Shown here piece by piece: positions 38,396 through 47,627 of a stretch of 64,000 bases of DNA. This DNA comes from Lachnospiraceae bacterium OM04-12BH (GTDB lineage: Bacteria; Bacillota; Clostridia; Lachnospirales; Lachnospiraceae), in assembly GCA_003490145.1 (NCBI GenBank), contig QULQ01000002.1:65016-129015 (forward strand), in the 5' to 3' direction. Numbering within the stretch: position 1 is the stretch's first letter; each line of letters begins with the position of its first letter. The position numbers and the translations under genes were made by a program. Under the pieces are notes generated by a model. That model was not told the origin of the DNA and did no database searches. It saw only the letters and a list, made by a program, of their open reading frames with translations.

Positions 38396-38878
38396 GTGAG
38401 AGAGCAGATTTTAGTAATTATTGAAAAAAACAGCCGTATTGATATTAAGGAGCTGGCAGTGATTCTGGGGGCGGAAGAAATTGATGTAGCCAATGAGCTG
38501 AAGGCAATGGAAGAAGAAGGGATCATCTGTGGTTATCATACCATGATCGACTGGGAGAAAACCTCTATTGAGAAGGTGACTGCACTGATCGAAGTACGGA
38601 TCACACCCCAGAGAGGAAAGGGATATGACAATATAGCAGAGAGGATCTACAAATATCCGGACGTAAACAGTGTATACCTGATCTCAGGCGGATATGATCT
38701 GCTTGTTACCGTAGACGGCAAGACACTGAAATCCGTTTCCAGCTTTGTGAATGAAAAGCTGGCTACCATAGAGGGGGTTTTAAGTACAGCAACCCATTTT
38801 ATACTGAAAAAATACAAGGATCATGGAACGATCCTTACCAAAAAATATGAAGATACAAGAGAGAAGGTTACACCATGA
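38396..38878 (+). CDS. Lrp/AsnC-family transcriptional regulator
   Basis: This 160-residue regulator has an N-terminal winged helix-turn-helix (IEKNSRIDIKELAVILGAEEIDVANELKAMEEEGII) and a C-terminal RAM domain (VEVRITP...PDVNSVYLISGGYDLLVTVDG). The GTG start at 38396 follows AAGGAGG at 9 nt. Its 3' end overlaps the next aminotransferase by 4 bases (ATGA), so it probably controls that gene in response to an amino acid. Its function as a local feedback regulator is inferred from the overlap. Confidence 0.92.
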   Translation: MREQILVIIEKNSRIDIKELAVILGAEEIDVANELKAMEEEGIICGYHTMIDWEKTSIEKVTALIEVRITPQRGKGYDNIAERIYKYPDVNSVYLISGGYDLLVTVDGKTLKSVSSFVNEKLATIEGVLSTATHFILKKYKDHGTILTKKYEDTREKVTP

Positions 38879-40059
38879 GAAATCCGTTAGCAGATAAAAT
38901 TGTGGATATCAAGCCCTCCGGTATCCGTAAATTTTTTGATATTGTAAATGAAATGGAGGACGCTATTTCCCTTGGCGTTGGAGAACCCGACTTCGATACA
39001 CCATGGCATATCAGAGATGAGGGCATTTACTCCCTGGAAAAGGGAAGAACCTTTTATACCTCCAATGCAGGCCTGAAGGAGCTGCGAAAGGAAATCAGCA
39101 ATTATGTAGAGAGAAGCCAGGGAGTCCATTATGATGAAATGCATGAGGTCCTGGTAACGGTTGGTGGTTCTGAAGCGATTGATCTGGCACTCAGGGCAAT
39201 GATCAATCCGGGAGAGGAGGTACTGATCCCACAGCCCAGCTATGTATCCTATGAACCCTGTGCGGTTCTTGCAGATGCAGTGCCAGTGATTATTGAACTG
39301 AAGGAAGAAAATGAATTCCGCCTGACAGCACAGGAACTGCGGGATGCGATCACAGACAAGACGAAGATACTGATCCTGCCATTTCCCAATAATCCGACAG
39401 GTGCGATCATGGAAAAGAAGGACCTGGAGGAGATTGCGGAAATTATCCGGGAAAAGGATATCTTTGTGATCACAGATGAGATCTATGCAGAGCTCAGTTA
39501 CAAGGAAAAGCATGTTTCTATCATCAGTCTGCCGGGAATGAGAGAAAGAACCGTATATATCAATGGATTTTCCAAGGCATATGCGATGACAGGCTGGAGG
39601 CTTGGTTATGCCTGTGCACCAGCACAGATTATGGAGCAGATGGTAAAGATCCATCAGTTTGCGATCATGTGTGCGCCTACTACAAGTCAGTATGCGGCGG
39701 TAGAAGCACTCCGGAATGGAGATGAAGATGTTGCACAGATGCGGGAGGCCTATAATCAGAGAAGAAGATTTCTGATGAATGCTTTTCATGAGATGGGGCT
39801 GCAGTGCTTTGAGCCCTATGGAGCCTTTTATGTATTTCCCTGTATTAAGGAGTTTGGCATGACCAGCGATGAGTTTGCAACAAGGCTTCTTATGGAAGAA
39901 AAAGTAGCTGTAGTGCCAGGAACTGCATTTGGCGGCTGTGGAGAGGGATTTCTCAGAATTTCCTATGCTTATTCACTGGACAGCCTGAAGACCGCAATGG
40001 GAAAGATCGCTCACTTCGTAGGAAAGCTCCGAGAGGAGTCAAAAGAGAAAAGGGATTAG
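38875..40059 (+). CDS. aspartate/aromatic-type aminotransferase, class I
   Basis: This 394-residue fold-type I PLP enzyme has VTVGGSEAIDLALRAM for cofactor phosphate binding, LPFPNNPTGAIM, the DEIYAELSY loop, and the lysine in NGFSKAYAMTGWRLGY that forms the Schiff base; the C-terminal arginine block is GFLRISYAYS. It is distinct in sequence from the aminotransferase at 24.8 kb. Coupled to an Lrp regulator, it probably serves amino-acid interconversion; the amino donor is not readable from sequence. Confidence 0.93.
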   Translation: MRNPLADKIVDIKPSGIRKFFDIVNEMEDAISLGVGEPDFDTPWHIRDEGIYSLEKGRTFYTSNAGLKELRKEISNYVERSQGVHYDEMHEVLVTVGGSEAIDLALRAMINPGEEVLIPQPSYVSYEPCAVLADAVPVIIELKEENEFRLTAQELRDAITDKTKILILPFPNNPTGAIMEKKDLEEIAEIIREKDIFVITDEIYAELSYKEKHVSIISLPGMRERTVYINGFSKAYAMTGWRLGYACAPAQIMEQMVKIHQFAIMCAPTTSQYAAVEALRNGDEDVAQMREAYNQRRRFLMNAFHEMGLQCFEPYGAFYVFPCIKEFGMTSDEFATRLLMEEKVAVVPGTAFGGCGEGFLRISYAYSLDSLKTAMGKIAHFVGKLREESKEKRD

Positions 40060-40077
40060 AGCAGAGAGGCAATAAAT

Positions 40078-41196
40078 ATGTTTTCATTGAGGGATAAAGA
40101 GGTAAATGTAGGGCGGCAGAGGGAGCTTGATCTGGTAAAGGGCTTCCTGATGATCATGATCGTATTTATACATTCTTTTCAGACGCTGGCAGGCATGGAA
40201 GCAGCAACATCAAATGTATATGAGATCATGTTTGCGCTGTTTATGCCGACAGGTGCCTGTCTGTATCTGTTTACAATGGGGTTTGGAAGTGTTTTCACAA
40301 GGCATTCTGAGCCCGGGGATATGGTTAAAAATGGCGTAAAGCTGCTGCTGTATCAGGGACTGAGTAATTTATGCTATGCGGCAGCAATAGTGGTCAGCTT
40401 CTTCATCAGAAATCTGATCACGGGAGAGGTGGCAGGCAGCAGGGAAATATACCATGAAAACCTGTACGCTGTGCTCACCTTTGTCAATATTTTCTTTATA
40501 TCCGGTATGTGTTATCTTGTACTTGCGTTATACAGAAAATTAGGTGTCAAGCTGAGCGGATATATCATCAGTGCTGTAATTGTGGGAATCGTGTCACCAT
40601 TTACGAAACAGCTTGTTACTGATAATGCAGCACTGAACTGGATCCTGGACATGACCTTTGGCGGCAAAGGAGAAACGAGCTTCTGCTTTTTCCCGTATCT
40701 GAGTTATGTATTCCTGGGATATGTTTTTGGAAAGGTAATCCGGAGAATACCTGAAAACGAAAAGGGAAATTTTTATAAAAAGAGCGGGATAATATGTGGA
40801 GTGACAGCGGCAGTATGGTTTGCAGGCTGTATCATAATGCACCCGGGTGTAGAAGAGTTTTTTAATTATATGCTTGAGCAATACAGAACACCAGGGCTTA
40901 TGAAGGTTATAGGCAGCTTCTGCACGATAATGTTTGTATTTGCACTTTCGTTCTTTATCATGCCGGTCGTGGAAAAATGGAAATTTGGATATAACAAATT
41001 GTGCTATTATTCCAAACAGATTTCCAAGATGTATGCCGTACATATAGGGGTATATTTTGCGATTGCCGGATTTGCTGCTTTCTATGAATTCAGTGTAAAG
41101 GAATGCCTGATATGGTCAGTGGCAGTTCTGGTCATAACGGATCTGCTTGTACATGGGTACATTATCATTGAAGATAAGATTAAAAACAGAAAATAA
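40078..41196 (+). CDS. multi-pass membrane acyltransferase-like protein
   Basis: This is a 372-residue polytopic membrane protein with about ten hydrophobic segments. The N-terminal RELDLVKGFLMIMIVFIHSFQ matches the start of acyltransferase-3/heparan-glucosaminide acetyltransferase-type proteins, where the His in the first helix is conserved. A distinctive glycine-rich cytoplasmic loop (MTFGGKGETSFCFFPYLSYVFLGY) lies mid-protein. It may acetylate a surface glycan or lipid; the substrate is unknown. A terminator follows immediately. Confidence 0.75.
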   Translation: MFSLRDKEVNVGRQRELDLVKGFLMIMIVFIHSFQTLAGMEAATSNVYEIMFALFMPTGACLYLFTMGFGSVFTRHSEPGDMVKNGVKLLLYQGLSNLCYAAAIVVSFFIRNLITGEVAGSREIYHENLYAVLTFVNIFFISGMCYLVLALYRKLGVKLSGYIISAVIVGIVSPFTKQLVTDNAALNWILDMTFGGKGETSFCFFPYLSYVFLGYVFGKVIRRIPENEKGNFYKKSGIICGVTAAVWFAGCIIMHPGVEEFFNYMLEQYRTPGLMKVIGSFCTIMFVFALSFFIMPVVEKWKFGYNKLCYYSKQISKMYAVHIGVYFAIAGFAAFYEFSVKECLIWSVAVLVITDLLVHGYIIIEDKIKNRK

Positions 41197-41211
41197 TTTA
41201 TGGCCAAAAGG

Positions 41212-41249
41212 GCTGCCACAATCAGATAGACTGATGTGGCAGCTTTTTT
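41212..41249 (+). terminator. intrinsic terminator between convergent genes
   Basis: GCTGCCAC(A)ATCAG pairs with CTGATGTGGCAGC (one bulged A), followed by TTTTTT. On the other strand the arm is followed by CTTTT, so it may also weakly end the opposing nuclease gene. Confidence 0.92.
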
Positions 41250-41255
41250 CTTGCA

Positions 41256-41288
41256 GACACATATGGTATAGTGTCTCAGTATCGGCTT
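41256..41288 (-). repeat. duplicated fragment of the nuclease gene at its own 3' end
   Basis: This stretch nearly repeats 41502-41535, which lies inside the gene (minus-strand peptide KPMYETLYQMC). About 30 of 34 positions agree with one 1-base gap; the core GGTATAGTGTCTCA is identical. The copy spans the stop codon and is out of frame, suggesting a remnant of tandem duplication or recombination. Confidence 0.75.
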
Positions 41289-42315
41289 ATACATTGGCGT
41301 TTTGTGACTGTAAAGAAGCGATAAGAGCATCCTTTTTGGCAATGATAGCATCTTTCTCGGCAATCACCGCATTCTTTTCTTCAAGAAGAGCCTTTTGTGT
41401 ATCCACTTCCTTCTGCAGTTCGTCGATCATATATCTGACAGTATTCCTGTCCATTTCCCGTAATTCTTCAGAAAAGAAACCCATAACATTCTCCACATTC
41501 CGACACATCTGGTATAGTGTCTCATACATCGGTTTAAACTGTGGGAAGTCTGTGATAAGCTTGATGATCTCTTCCGGGTCATCTGTAGAGAAAAAAGTCA
41601 TCCATGCTTCCAACAGTGTGGTTACCTTTTTATTGTGCATTTTTGAACGAAAAATGTCAAGGCTAATAAAAATATAGTCCTGTAAAAGATCCATGGAAAG
41701 TCCGGTGCCAAAAATAGTCTTGGAACGGTGGATCCAGTGGTCAGGGCACTGTTTTAATTCGGCCGGGCTGTTTTCATACAGAACGATAAGGTAGACCTTG
41801 CTGATGCAGCGGTAGGAGAAGGTGTCCTTGCCGGTAACCGGATCTATGGAGCGCTGCCTTGCCCGTTTATACTGACGTAGGAGCATGTCCGAGGAATAGC
41901 AGGCACACCTTGCCCCGGGGAAAGCATAACCGATCTTCTGGACTTCAATGTTGGCAAGGGTGCCGTCCTCCAGTTCAACGATAATATCTGTGATCAGCAG
42001 GGAGCTTTCGTCAGAAAGCCTGGTGGAATCATTGGGAAGTACCTCTTTGATCCTGACCTTACGGTTTAGCAGGGTGGTCAGGAAGGATTCCAGCCTGGCA
42101 GGGTCATATTCCGGGTTCATAACCTCTTTGAAGAAGGAGTCGTACAGTACCTTGATGCCTTTGGCACCGGAGCAGAAATCGAGGAATTCTTTCTGCTGCA
42201 GGACAGTCCAGCTTTCAAAAAGCTGCTGTAGCTTTGGGTTAGAATAGATTCTGACAAGGATTTCCTCCCTGCTCTGGATCATAGGAAAATAAGACTTCAG
42301 TAGATTTGTGGACAT
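41287..42315 (-). CDS. PD-(D/E)XK nuclease family transposase-like protein (Rpn-type)
   Basis: This is a 342-residue minus-strand protein. The nuclease core is Asp 110, then Glu 124-x-Gln 126-Lys 127 in DIIVELEDGTLANIEVQK, with FFKEVMNP and LLNRKVRIKEVLPND upstream. This is the pattern of PD-(D/E)XK transposase-family (PF12784-like) proteins related to recombination-promoting nucleases. The C-terminus is a coiled coil made of heptads (AVIAEKD, AIIAKKD, ALIASLQ). AAAGGAGGG precedes the ATG. No terminal inverted repeats or target duplications were seen, so no intact element can be claimed. These genes occur in many copies per genome in Lachnospiraceae. Confidence 0.88.
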   Translation of the reverse strand: MSTNLLKSYFPMIQSREEILVRIYSNPKLQQLFESWTVLQQKEFLDFCSGAKGIKVLYDSFFKEVMNPEYDPARLESFLTTLLNRKVRIKEVLPNDSTRLSDESSLLITDIIVELEDGTLANIEVQKIGYAFPGARCACYSSDMLLRQYKRARQRSIDPVTGKDTFSYRCISKVYLIVLYENSPAELKQCPDHWIHRSKTIFGTGLSMDLLQDYIFISLDIFRSKMHNKKVTTLLEAWMTFFSTDDPEEIIKLITDFPQFKPMYETLYQMCRNVENVMGFFSEELREMDRNTVRYMIDELQKEVDTQKALLEEKNAVIAEKDAIIAKKDALIASLQSQNANV

Positions 42316-42716
42316 AGGTAGCCCTCCTTTGAATAAAGATGTGAGTTTCCGGATGTCGGGACAACATCAAAAAACAAAAGTGAATAGTTACATCATGCAG
42401 ACCTGTTCTGAAAACATCCGGCGAAATGCCAAAAGATAAAAATAAAAGAATCAACATGATCTTCCCGGAATCCCGGAAATGGGTGGGAATGAAGTGAGTG
42501 TATCATAAATACATTTATTATGCAACCATAAAATAAAGACACAGCAGATACTGTTTTCGGGGATAAGGGCAAAAGAGTATAACAATCACAAAAAAGTATA
42601 ATACGAAAAAGAGAAAAACTATAAGGAACAGAAAATCCTCTTATATCTGTGAAACGGATAAAATCCTACAATTATCTTACAAAGAAACAGTTCAAAACGA
42701 TAAGGGAGGGTTATTC
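42316..42716. promoter_or_regulatory. control region upstream of the FAD oxidoreductase operon
   Basis: These 401 bases carry no gene. The last 180 bases are A-rich. AGTATAA occurs at 42576-42582 and 42595-42601, and ACTATAA at 42618-42624. The second copy forms part of a consensus TATAAT (42597-42602) that lacks a recognisable -35. This suits a promoter activated by a direct-repeat-binding AraC-type response regulator, such as that at 49085. A GGGAGGG site precedes the ATG at 42717. Confidence 0.5.
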
Positions 42717-44075
42717 ATGCAGAGTCAGAAAATTTATGTGGAACCTGAAAAAAAACTGCCTGTCAGCTATGATGTGGATGTGCTGGTATGCGGTGGTGGA
42801 CCTTCAGGGATTGCAGCGGCAGTCAGCGCTGCCAAAAATGGCGCAGAGGTTCTGTTGATCGAAAGGTTTAACTGCCTTGGCGGACAGGGAACCGTAGGAC
42901 TTGTCACATCCTTTATGTCCATGTCAGCCTATACCGGAGGCAGACAGGTGATCAAGGGAGTGTTTGAGGAATTTACAAATCTTCTGGAGGAGATGGGAGG
43001 CTGTATCAAGCCACCACACCTGGCAGAAGAAAGACCTTACTTTTCGGTCAACCGTCATGAGCCAGACACGGCGATCTGCCCGTTTGATCCGGAAATGTAT
43101 AAGATCGCGGCTGACAGACTGGTAGAAAAATATGGCATAAAGGTATTATTCCATACCTACATCACGGCAGCTATCATGGAAGGAAAGACGATCCGAGGTG
43201 TCATCATTGAAAACAAATCCGGCAGACAGGCAGTATATGCAAAACGTGTGATCGACTGTACCGGAGATGGAGATGTCATTGCCTACACAGGAGCACCATT
43301 TGAAACAGGCGTAGGAGAAAAGGATGGAGAAGAAGTAAAGAGTCCGGTATCTACCATGTTCTGTATGGATGGTCTTGCGCCGGATACAGTAACCTGGAAG
43401 GTAGATAAGTCCCTTGCCTATGGAGCAGTCAATCTGTTCCCGCTGATGAAGGAAGATGAATTCCGGGCAGAAATGACCAGAGTGACAGGTATCAATCCCT
43501 GCTCTGCAGAGGATATCACAAAGGGTGAAATTGCATGCAGAAAGCAGATACTGGAGGTTCTTGACTGGCTTCATCATAATTATAAAGGGACAGAGCATGC
43601 AAGACTGACCAAGGTTGCCAATATGATGGGTATGATGGTATCCAGAAGAATCGTGGCAGAGTATAAAGTGACCAGAGATGATATCCTGAATTATACTATA
43701 TTCGATGATGCGATTTCCATGAATGCCTATGGTGTGGATATCCATAATCCGAATGGAGGAGGCTGTGAACTGTACTGGCTGATTCCCGGACACGCTTACA
43801 GCATTCCTTACAGGGCATTACTTCCACTGGAAGTAGAAAATATTATTGCAGCGGGACGCTGCATTGCCCATGATGGAATTGCTGTTATGGCCACCTGCTA
43901 TGGAACTGGGGAAGCTGCAGGAGCAGCGGCGGCACTGAGCATCAAAGAGGACGTTCCTTTCAGAAAGCTTTCTGTGAAAAAGCTGCAGGATCAGCTGAAG
44001 AAGCAGGGCGTATATCTTGGGGATCAGGAACCGGAGAAGCCGGAACCCAGATATATTCATATTTCAACAATATAG
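42717..44075 (+). CDS. FAD-dependent oxidoreductase (PF12831-like)
   Basis: This is a 452-residue protein without a signal peptide. FAD-binding features are VLVCGGGPSGIAAAVSAAKNGAEVLLIE (near residue 22), the NCLGGQGTVGLVTSF loop typical of the FAD_oxidored family, RVIDCTGDGDVIAYTGAP, and a C-terminal AAGRCIAHDGIAVMATCYGTGEAAGAAA closing the FAD site. Its substrate is unknown. As the first gene of an operon with a complete sugar importer, it is likely to oxidise or reduce the imported compound or a derivative in the cytoplasm. The ATG follows GGGAGGG at 6 nt. Confidence 0.87.
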   Translation: MQSQKIYVEPEKKLPVSYDVDVLVCGGGPSGIAAAVSAAKNGAEVLLIERFNCLGGQGTVGLVTSFMSMSAYTGGRQVIKGVFEEFTNLLEEMGGCIKPPHLAEERPYFSVNRHEPDTAICPFDPEMYKIAADRLVEKYGIKVLFHTYITAAIMEGKTIRGVIIENKSGRQAVYAKRVIDCTGDGDVIAYTGAPFETGVGEKDGEEVKSPVSTMFCMDGLAPDTVTWKVDKSLAYGAVNLFPLMKEDEFRAEMTRVTGINPCSAEDITKGEIACRKQILEVLDWLHHNYKGTEHARLTKVANMMGMMVSRRIVAEYKVTRDDILNYTIFDDAISMNAYGVDIHNPNGGGCELYWLIPGHAYSIPYRALLPLEVENIIAAGRCIAHDGIAVMATCYGTGEAAGAAAALSIKEDVPFRKLSVKKLQDQLKKQGVYLGDQEPEKPEPRYIHISTI

Positions 44076-44092
44076 AAAAGAGGAAAAAGACT

Positions 44093-45121
44093 ATGAAGAA
44101 AAAGATAATTGCACTTATTTTGGCGGCTGTAACAGCAATCTCCCTGATGGGATGCGGAAATACAAACACAAATACACAGGAGGCAGCAGAGACACAGGGT
44201 CAAACAGCTGCAGAGGGATCAGCAGAAGCAGATACCGGTGCAGAAGAAACGGCAAATGGAGAAAATACCTATCATTATACCTTTGTTTCACCTCTTGTCA
44301 GTCATGAGTATTGGATAGATGTAGAGGAAGGAATTCAGGCAGGTGCCAAGGAGCAGGGCGTGGATGTGGCAGTGCTTGGAGATACCAAGGTTGATGTGGA
44401 TGCCATGGTGAAATATATTGATACGGCAATCGCATCCAAGGTGGATGGTATCATTACAATGGCGCTCTCCCCGGCGGCGATCGGACCGGCCATTGACCGT
44501 GCAGTAGATGCGGGAATTCCCGTTGTACTGGTAGATACTGATGCACCGGAAAGCAAGCGGGCAGCTTATGTTGGAACCTCTAACTATGATGCGGGTTATG
44601 AGGCTGGCAAGGCAATGATCGAAGCAACCGGTGGTAAGGCAAAGATTGGAATCATCAGAGGTACCATTGGACAGGAAACAGACAATGACCGTATTAAGGG
44701 CTTTGAGGATGCGATTAAGGATGAACCGGATATGGAGATCCTGACAACAGAAGCCTGCAACTCTGATATGCTGACAGGAACCCAGAAGGCACAGGATATG
44801 TTGAAGGCTTATCCGGAGATGACAGCAATCTTCGGCAGTGAAGGAACCGGTGCAGTGGCAGCAGGAAAGGTACTGGAGGAGCAGGGACTTTCCGGAACCA
44901 TTACTGTGATTGGATGGGATGATACAGATGAATGCCTTGACTTTATCCGTACAGGTGTAGTAAAGGGAACTATTGTGCAGAAGCCTGATTTTATGGGAAG
45001 AAAGGCAGTAGAACTCCTGACTAGGATCAACAATGGAGAAGAACTGACAGAGACAGTTATTGATTCCGGTGTTACTTTTGTGACGGCTGAAAATGTAGAT
45101 ACTTACAAAGATGCCCAGTAA
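44093..45121 (+). CDS. ribose-type substrate-binding lipoprotein
   Basis: This is a 342-residue type I periplasmic-binding-protein-fold lipoprotein. The signal peptide ends at the lipobox LMGC (Cys 21), with a Thr/Ala/Glu-rich linker up to about residue 55. The binding domain starts YTFVSPLVSHEYWIDVEEGIQAGAKEQG and has SALSPAAIGPAID-like, DTDAPESKRAAYVGTSNYDAGYEAG and IGWDDTDECLDFI blocks of RbsB-like proteins. The ligand should be a monosaccharide, polyol or similar small molecule; which one is not readable. Confidence 0.93.
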   Translation: MKKKIIALILAAVTAISLMGCGNTNTNTQEAAETQGQTAAEGSAEADTGAEETANGENTYHYTFVSPLVSHEYWIDVEEGIQAGAKEQGVDVAVLGDTKVDVDAMVKYIDTAIASKVDGIITMALSPAAIGPAIDRAVDAGIPVVLVDTDAPESKRAAYVGTSNYDAGYEAGKAMIEATGGKAKIGIIRGTIGQETDNDRIKGFEDAIKDEPDMEILTTEACNSDMLTGTQKAQDMLKAYPEMTAIFGSEGTGAVAAGKVLEEQGLSGTITVIGWDDTDECLDFIRTGVVKGTIVQKPDFMGRKAVELLTRINNGEELTETVIDSGVTFVTAENVDTYKDAQ

Positions 45122-45141
45122 TCAGATAAGGTGGTGTGCTT

Positions 45142-46083
45142 ATGAAAAAGAAGATAAGCATGAACGGTCTGATCAAGATCGTTCCGCTGGCAATATTATG
45201 TATCGTAACTGGTATGATCAACCCAGTGTTTTTTGCTGGATCCAATCTGATCGATCTGGCAAGATCCGTTTCTTTTCTGCTGATCGTCAGTGTTGGAGTT
45301 ACTTATGTACTGCTGGGGGCCAGCCTGGATATGTCGATTGGCTCTGTTATGGGGCTTGGGGGCGCAATCTGCGGATTGTGCCTCGTAAACAGCCTTCCTG
45401 TCTGGTTCTCCATTCTTATGGGACTTCTGGCATCAGCTGTGGTTGGCATAGTAAATGCGGTATTGATCGTCAATTGCAGGATCCCGGCACTGATTGCCAC
45501 CTTGGGAACCATGTATGTGGCAAGGGGAATCGTGAATGTACTGACGAAGGGAGAACCGTATTATCCGCTGCCGGATGAATTCAAGGTTCTGGGACAGGGA
45601 ACTCTGGCAGGAATCCCATATTCTGTTTTCATTGCAGCTGCTATTGTACTGATCGCTCATTTTGTGATCAAAAAGACATCATATGGAAGAAGTCTCATGG
45701 CAGTTGGTGGAAACAGAGAGGCTTCCAGGGTATCCGGTATTAATGTAAAAAGAGTTCTCTTTTCTGCACATGTACTGGTTTCTCTGCTGGCTGGCTTTGT
45801 GGGGATCATCATGGCAGCAAGATTAAGCTCTGCGCAGCCTAATGCAGGAGATGGCTGGGAAATGACAGCTGTTGCCGCTGTTATTATCGGTGGAACAAGT
45901 ATGTATGGTGGTTATGGATCAGTGCTTGGCACGATTCTTGGCTGCGCACTGATGGAAACTATTTCAAATGCTATGGTACTGCTCCATGTTTCTGTATACT
46001 GGCAGAAGATCACCATTGGGATCATTATGGTAGCAGCAGTCGGCATGGATACATTCCGGCTAAAGAAAATTGCATCGAAATAG
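45142..46083 (+). CDS. ribose-type ABC permease
   Basis: This 313-residue RbsC-family membrane protein has hydrophobic segments throughout and typical blocks (GVTYVLLGASLDMSIGSVMGLGG, NAVLIVNCRIPALIATLGTMYVARGI, GGTSMYGGYGSVLGTILG). It homodimerises as the importer channel. The ATG at 45142 has GGTGG 7 nt upstream; a GTG at 45136 lacks spacing. It follows the binding-protein gene by 20 bases. Confidence 0.93.
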   Translation: MKKKISMNGLIKIVPLAILCIVTGMINPVFFAGSNLIDLARSVSFLLIVSVGVTYVLLGASLDMSIGSVMGLGGAICGLCLVNSLPVWFSILMGLLASAVVGIVNAVLIVNCRIPALIATLGTMYVARGIVNVLTKGEPYYPLPDEFKVLGQGTLAGIPYSVFIAAAIVLIAHFVIKKTSYGRSLMAVGGNREASRVSGINVKRVLFSAHVLVSLLAGFVGIIMAARLSSAQPNAGDGWEMTAVAAVIIGGTSMYGGYGSVLGTILGCALMETISNAMVLLHVSVYWQKITIGIIMVAAVGMDTFRLKKIASK

Positions 46084-46101
46084 CAGAAGGAGGGTGAGGG
46101 T

Positions 46102-47619
46102 ATGGCTAAAATGGTATTGGAAATGCAGCATATTACCAAGACCTTTCCGGGTGTGAAGGCGCTGGATGATGTTTCTCTGCAGGCATATGAAGGGGAGATC
46201 CTTTCTATTGTAGGAGAGAACGGTGCCGGGAAAAGCACACTGATGAAAATCCTAAGTGGTTCCTATTCCTGCGACAGCTATGCAGGCAACATTCTGGTAG
46301 AAGGAAAAACGATGCAGTTTCACAACACCAGACAGTCTGAGGAAGCAGGGATTGCCATGATTTATCAAGAGCTGAATATGCATCTTGACCTGAGTGTGGC
46401 GGAGAATATTTTCCTCGGAGGCTGGAAGCAGTTTGGAAACGTGATCAAGTGGAATAAGCTATATCAGGCGGCAACAGAGTATCTGGGTCAGCTTCAGCTT
46501 GATGTGGAGCCGACAGAAATTTTAAGAAATCTGAATGCCAGCAAACAGCAGCTTGTTTCGATCGCAAGGGCACTTTCCCATAAGCCAAGGATCCTGATCC
46601 TGGACGAGCCGACGGCATCCCTGACAGAAACAGAATCAGCAACACTTTTTCAGATCATGCTGAATTTGAAGAGGCAGGGATATACCTGTGTGCTTATTTC
46701 CCATAAGTTGGACGAGGTATTCGCTTATTCAGACAGGATCGTTGTCATGCGGGATGGAAAAGTGATCAACAATCATAACAGAGAGGAATTTGACCAGAGC
46801 AGGATCATTGCAGAAATGGTGGGAAGAAAAATGGACAATCTGTATCCAAAATGCAAAGTTCCTGTGGGAGAAGTTGTCATGGAGGCCAGAGATTTCTCGG
46901 TTCCACATCCGCAGAATGCCAAAAAGAAAATTGTGGAAGACGTCAGTTTCACTGTCAGGAAGGGAGAAATTCTTGGAATCGGCGGTCTGGTAGGAGCCGG
47001 CAGAAGTGAGCTGGTGAATGCAGTTTTTGGTATTATCGGGAAACAATCAGGAGCAGTAATGATCGATGGCAGAGAGGTACAGATCAGAAAACCGGAGGAT
47101 GCGATCCGGGAAGGACTTGCACTTGTAACAGAAGACCGTAAGCTGGACGGATTTGTAGGTGGAATGTCCATAGAAGAGAACATCACACTGGCTTCGTTGA
47201 AAGCAATCTGCAGATATGGTATCATTAATCACAAAAAAGAGCAGCTGTCTGCCAAAAAATATTTTGATGAACTGAAGATCAAGGCAGCTGATATGACGGT
47301 CCATATGGAAACACTGTCCGGTGGAAATCAGCAGAAGGCAGTTCTCAGCAAATGGCTTATGACCAAACCGAGAGTCCTGATCATGGATGAACCTACCAGG
47401 GGAATCGATGTGGGAACTAAGTATGAGATTTATAAGATCATGGTGGAACTGGCAAGACAGGGTATTGCAATTATCATGATATCTTCTGAGCTGCCGGAAT
47501 TGATTTCCATGTCAGACAGGATCATTGTTCTTTCGGGAGGCAAGGTATCAGGAGAATTGCAGCAGGAAGATGCAAGTCAGGAAAAGGTAATGGAGCTTGC
47601 GACCAGAATGGTTGTATAG
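46102..47619 (+). CDS. sugar ABC ATPase with two nucleotide-binding domains (RbsA/MglA-type)
   Basis: This is a 505-residue tandem ATPase. The first domain has Walker A GENGAGKS (38-45), the ABC signature NASKQQLVSIARAL and Walker B LILDEPT. The second domain has a degenerate Walker A (GLVGAGRSELV) and an intact signature (LSGGNQQKAVLSKWL) and Walker B, the asymmetric pattern normal for this family. It energises the permease upstream. AGGAGGG lies before the ATG. Confidence 0.96.
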   Translation: MAKMVLEMQHITKTFPGVKALDDVSLQAYEGEILSIVGENGAGKSTLMKILSGSYSCDSYAGNILVEGKTMQFHNTRQSEEAGIAMIYQELNMHLDLSVAENIFLGGWKQFGNVIKWNKLYQAATEYLGQLQLDVEPTEILRNLNASKQQLVSIARALSHKPRILILDEPTASLTETESATLFQIMLNLKRQGYTCVLISHKLDEVFAYSDRIVVMRDGKVINNHNREEFDQSRIIAEMVGRKMDNLYPKCKVPVGEVVMEARDFSVPHPQNAKKKIVEDVSFTVRKGEILGIGGLVGAGRSELVNAVFGIIGKQSGAVMIDGREVQIRKPEDAIREGLALVTEDRKLDGFVGGMSIEENITLASLKAICRYGIINHKKEQLSAKKYFDELKIKAADMTVHMETLSGGNQQKAVLSKWLMTKPRVLIMDEPTRGIDVGTKYEIYKIMVELARQGIAIIMISSELPELISMSDRIIVLSGGKVSGELQQEDASQEKVMELATRMVV

Positions 47620-47627
47620 GATGAATT

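Noticed and set aside
41147..41677. Plus-strand frame of 176 codons covering the end of the acyltransferase and the nuclease gene
   Set aside because: It crosses a strong terminator and is antisense to the conserved nuclease; composition is not protein-like.
41211..42330. Complete insertion sequence carrying the PD-(D/E)XK transposase-family gene
   Set aside because: No terminal inverted repeats or target-site duplications were found around the gene; only an internal repeat at the 3' end is visible.
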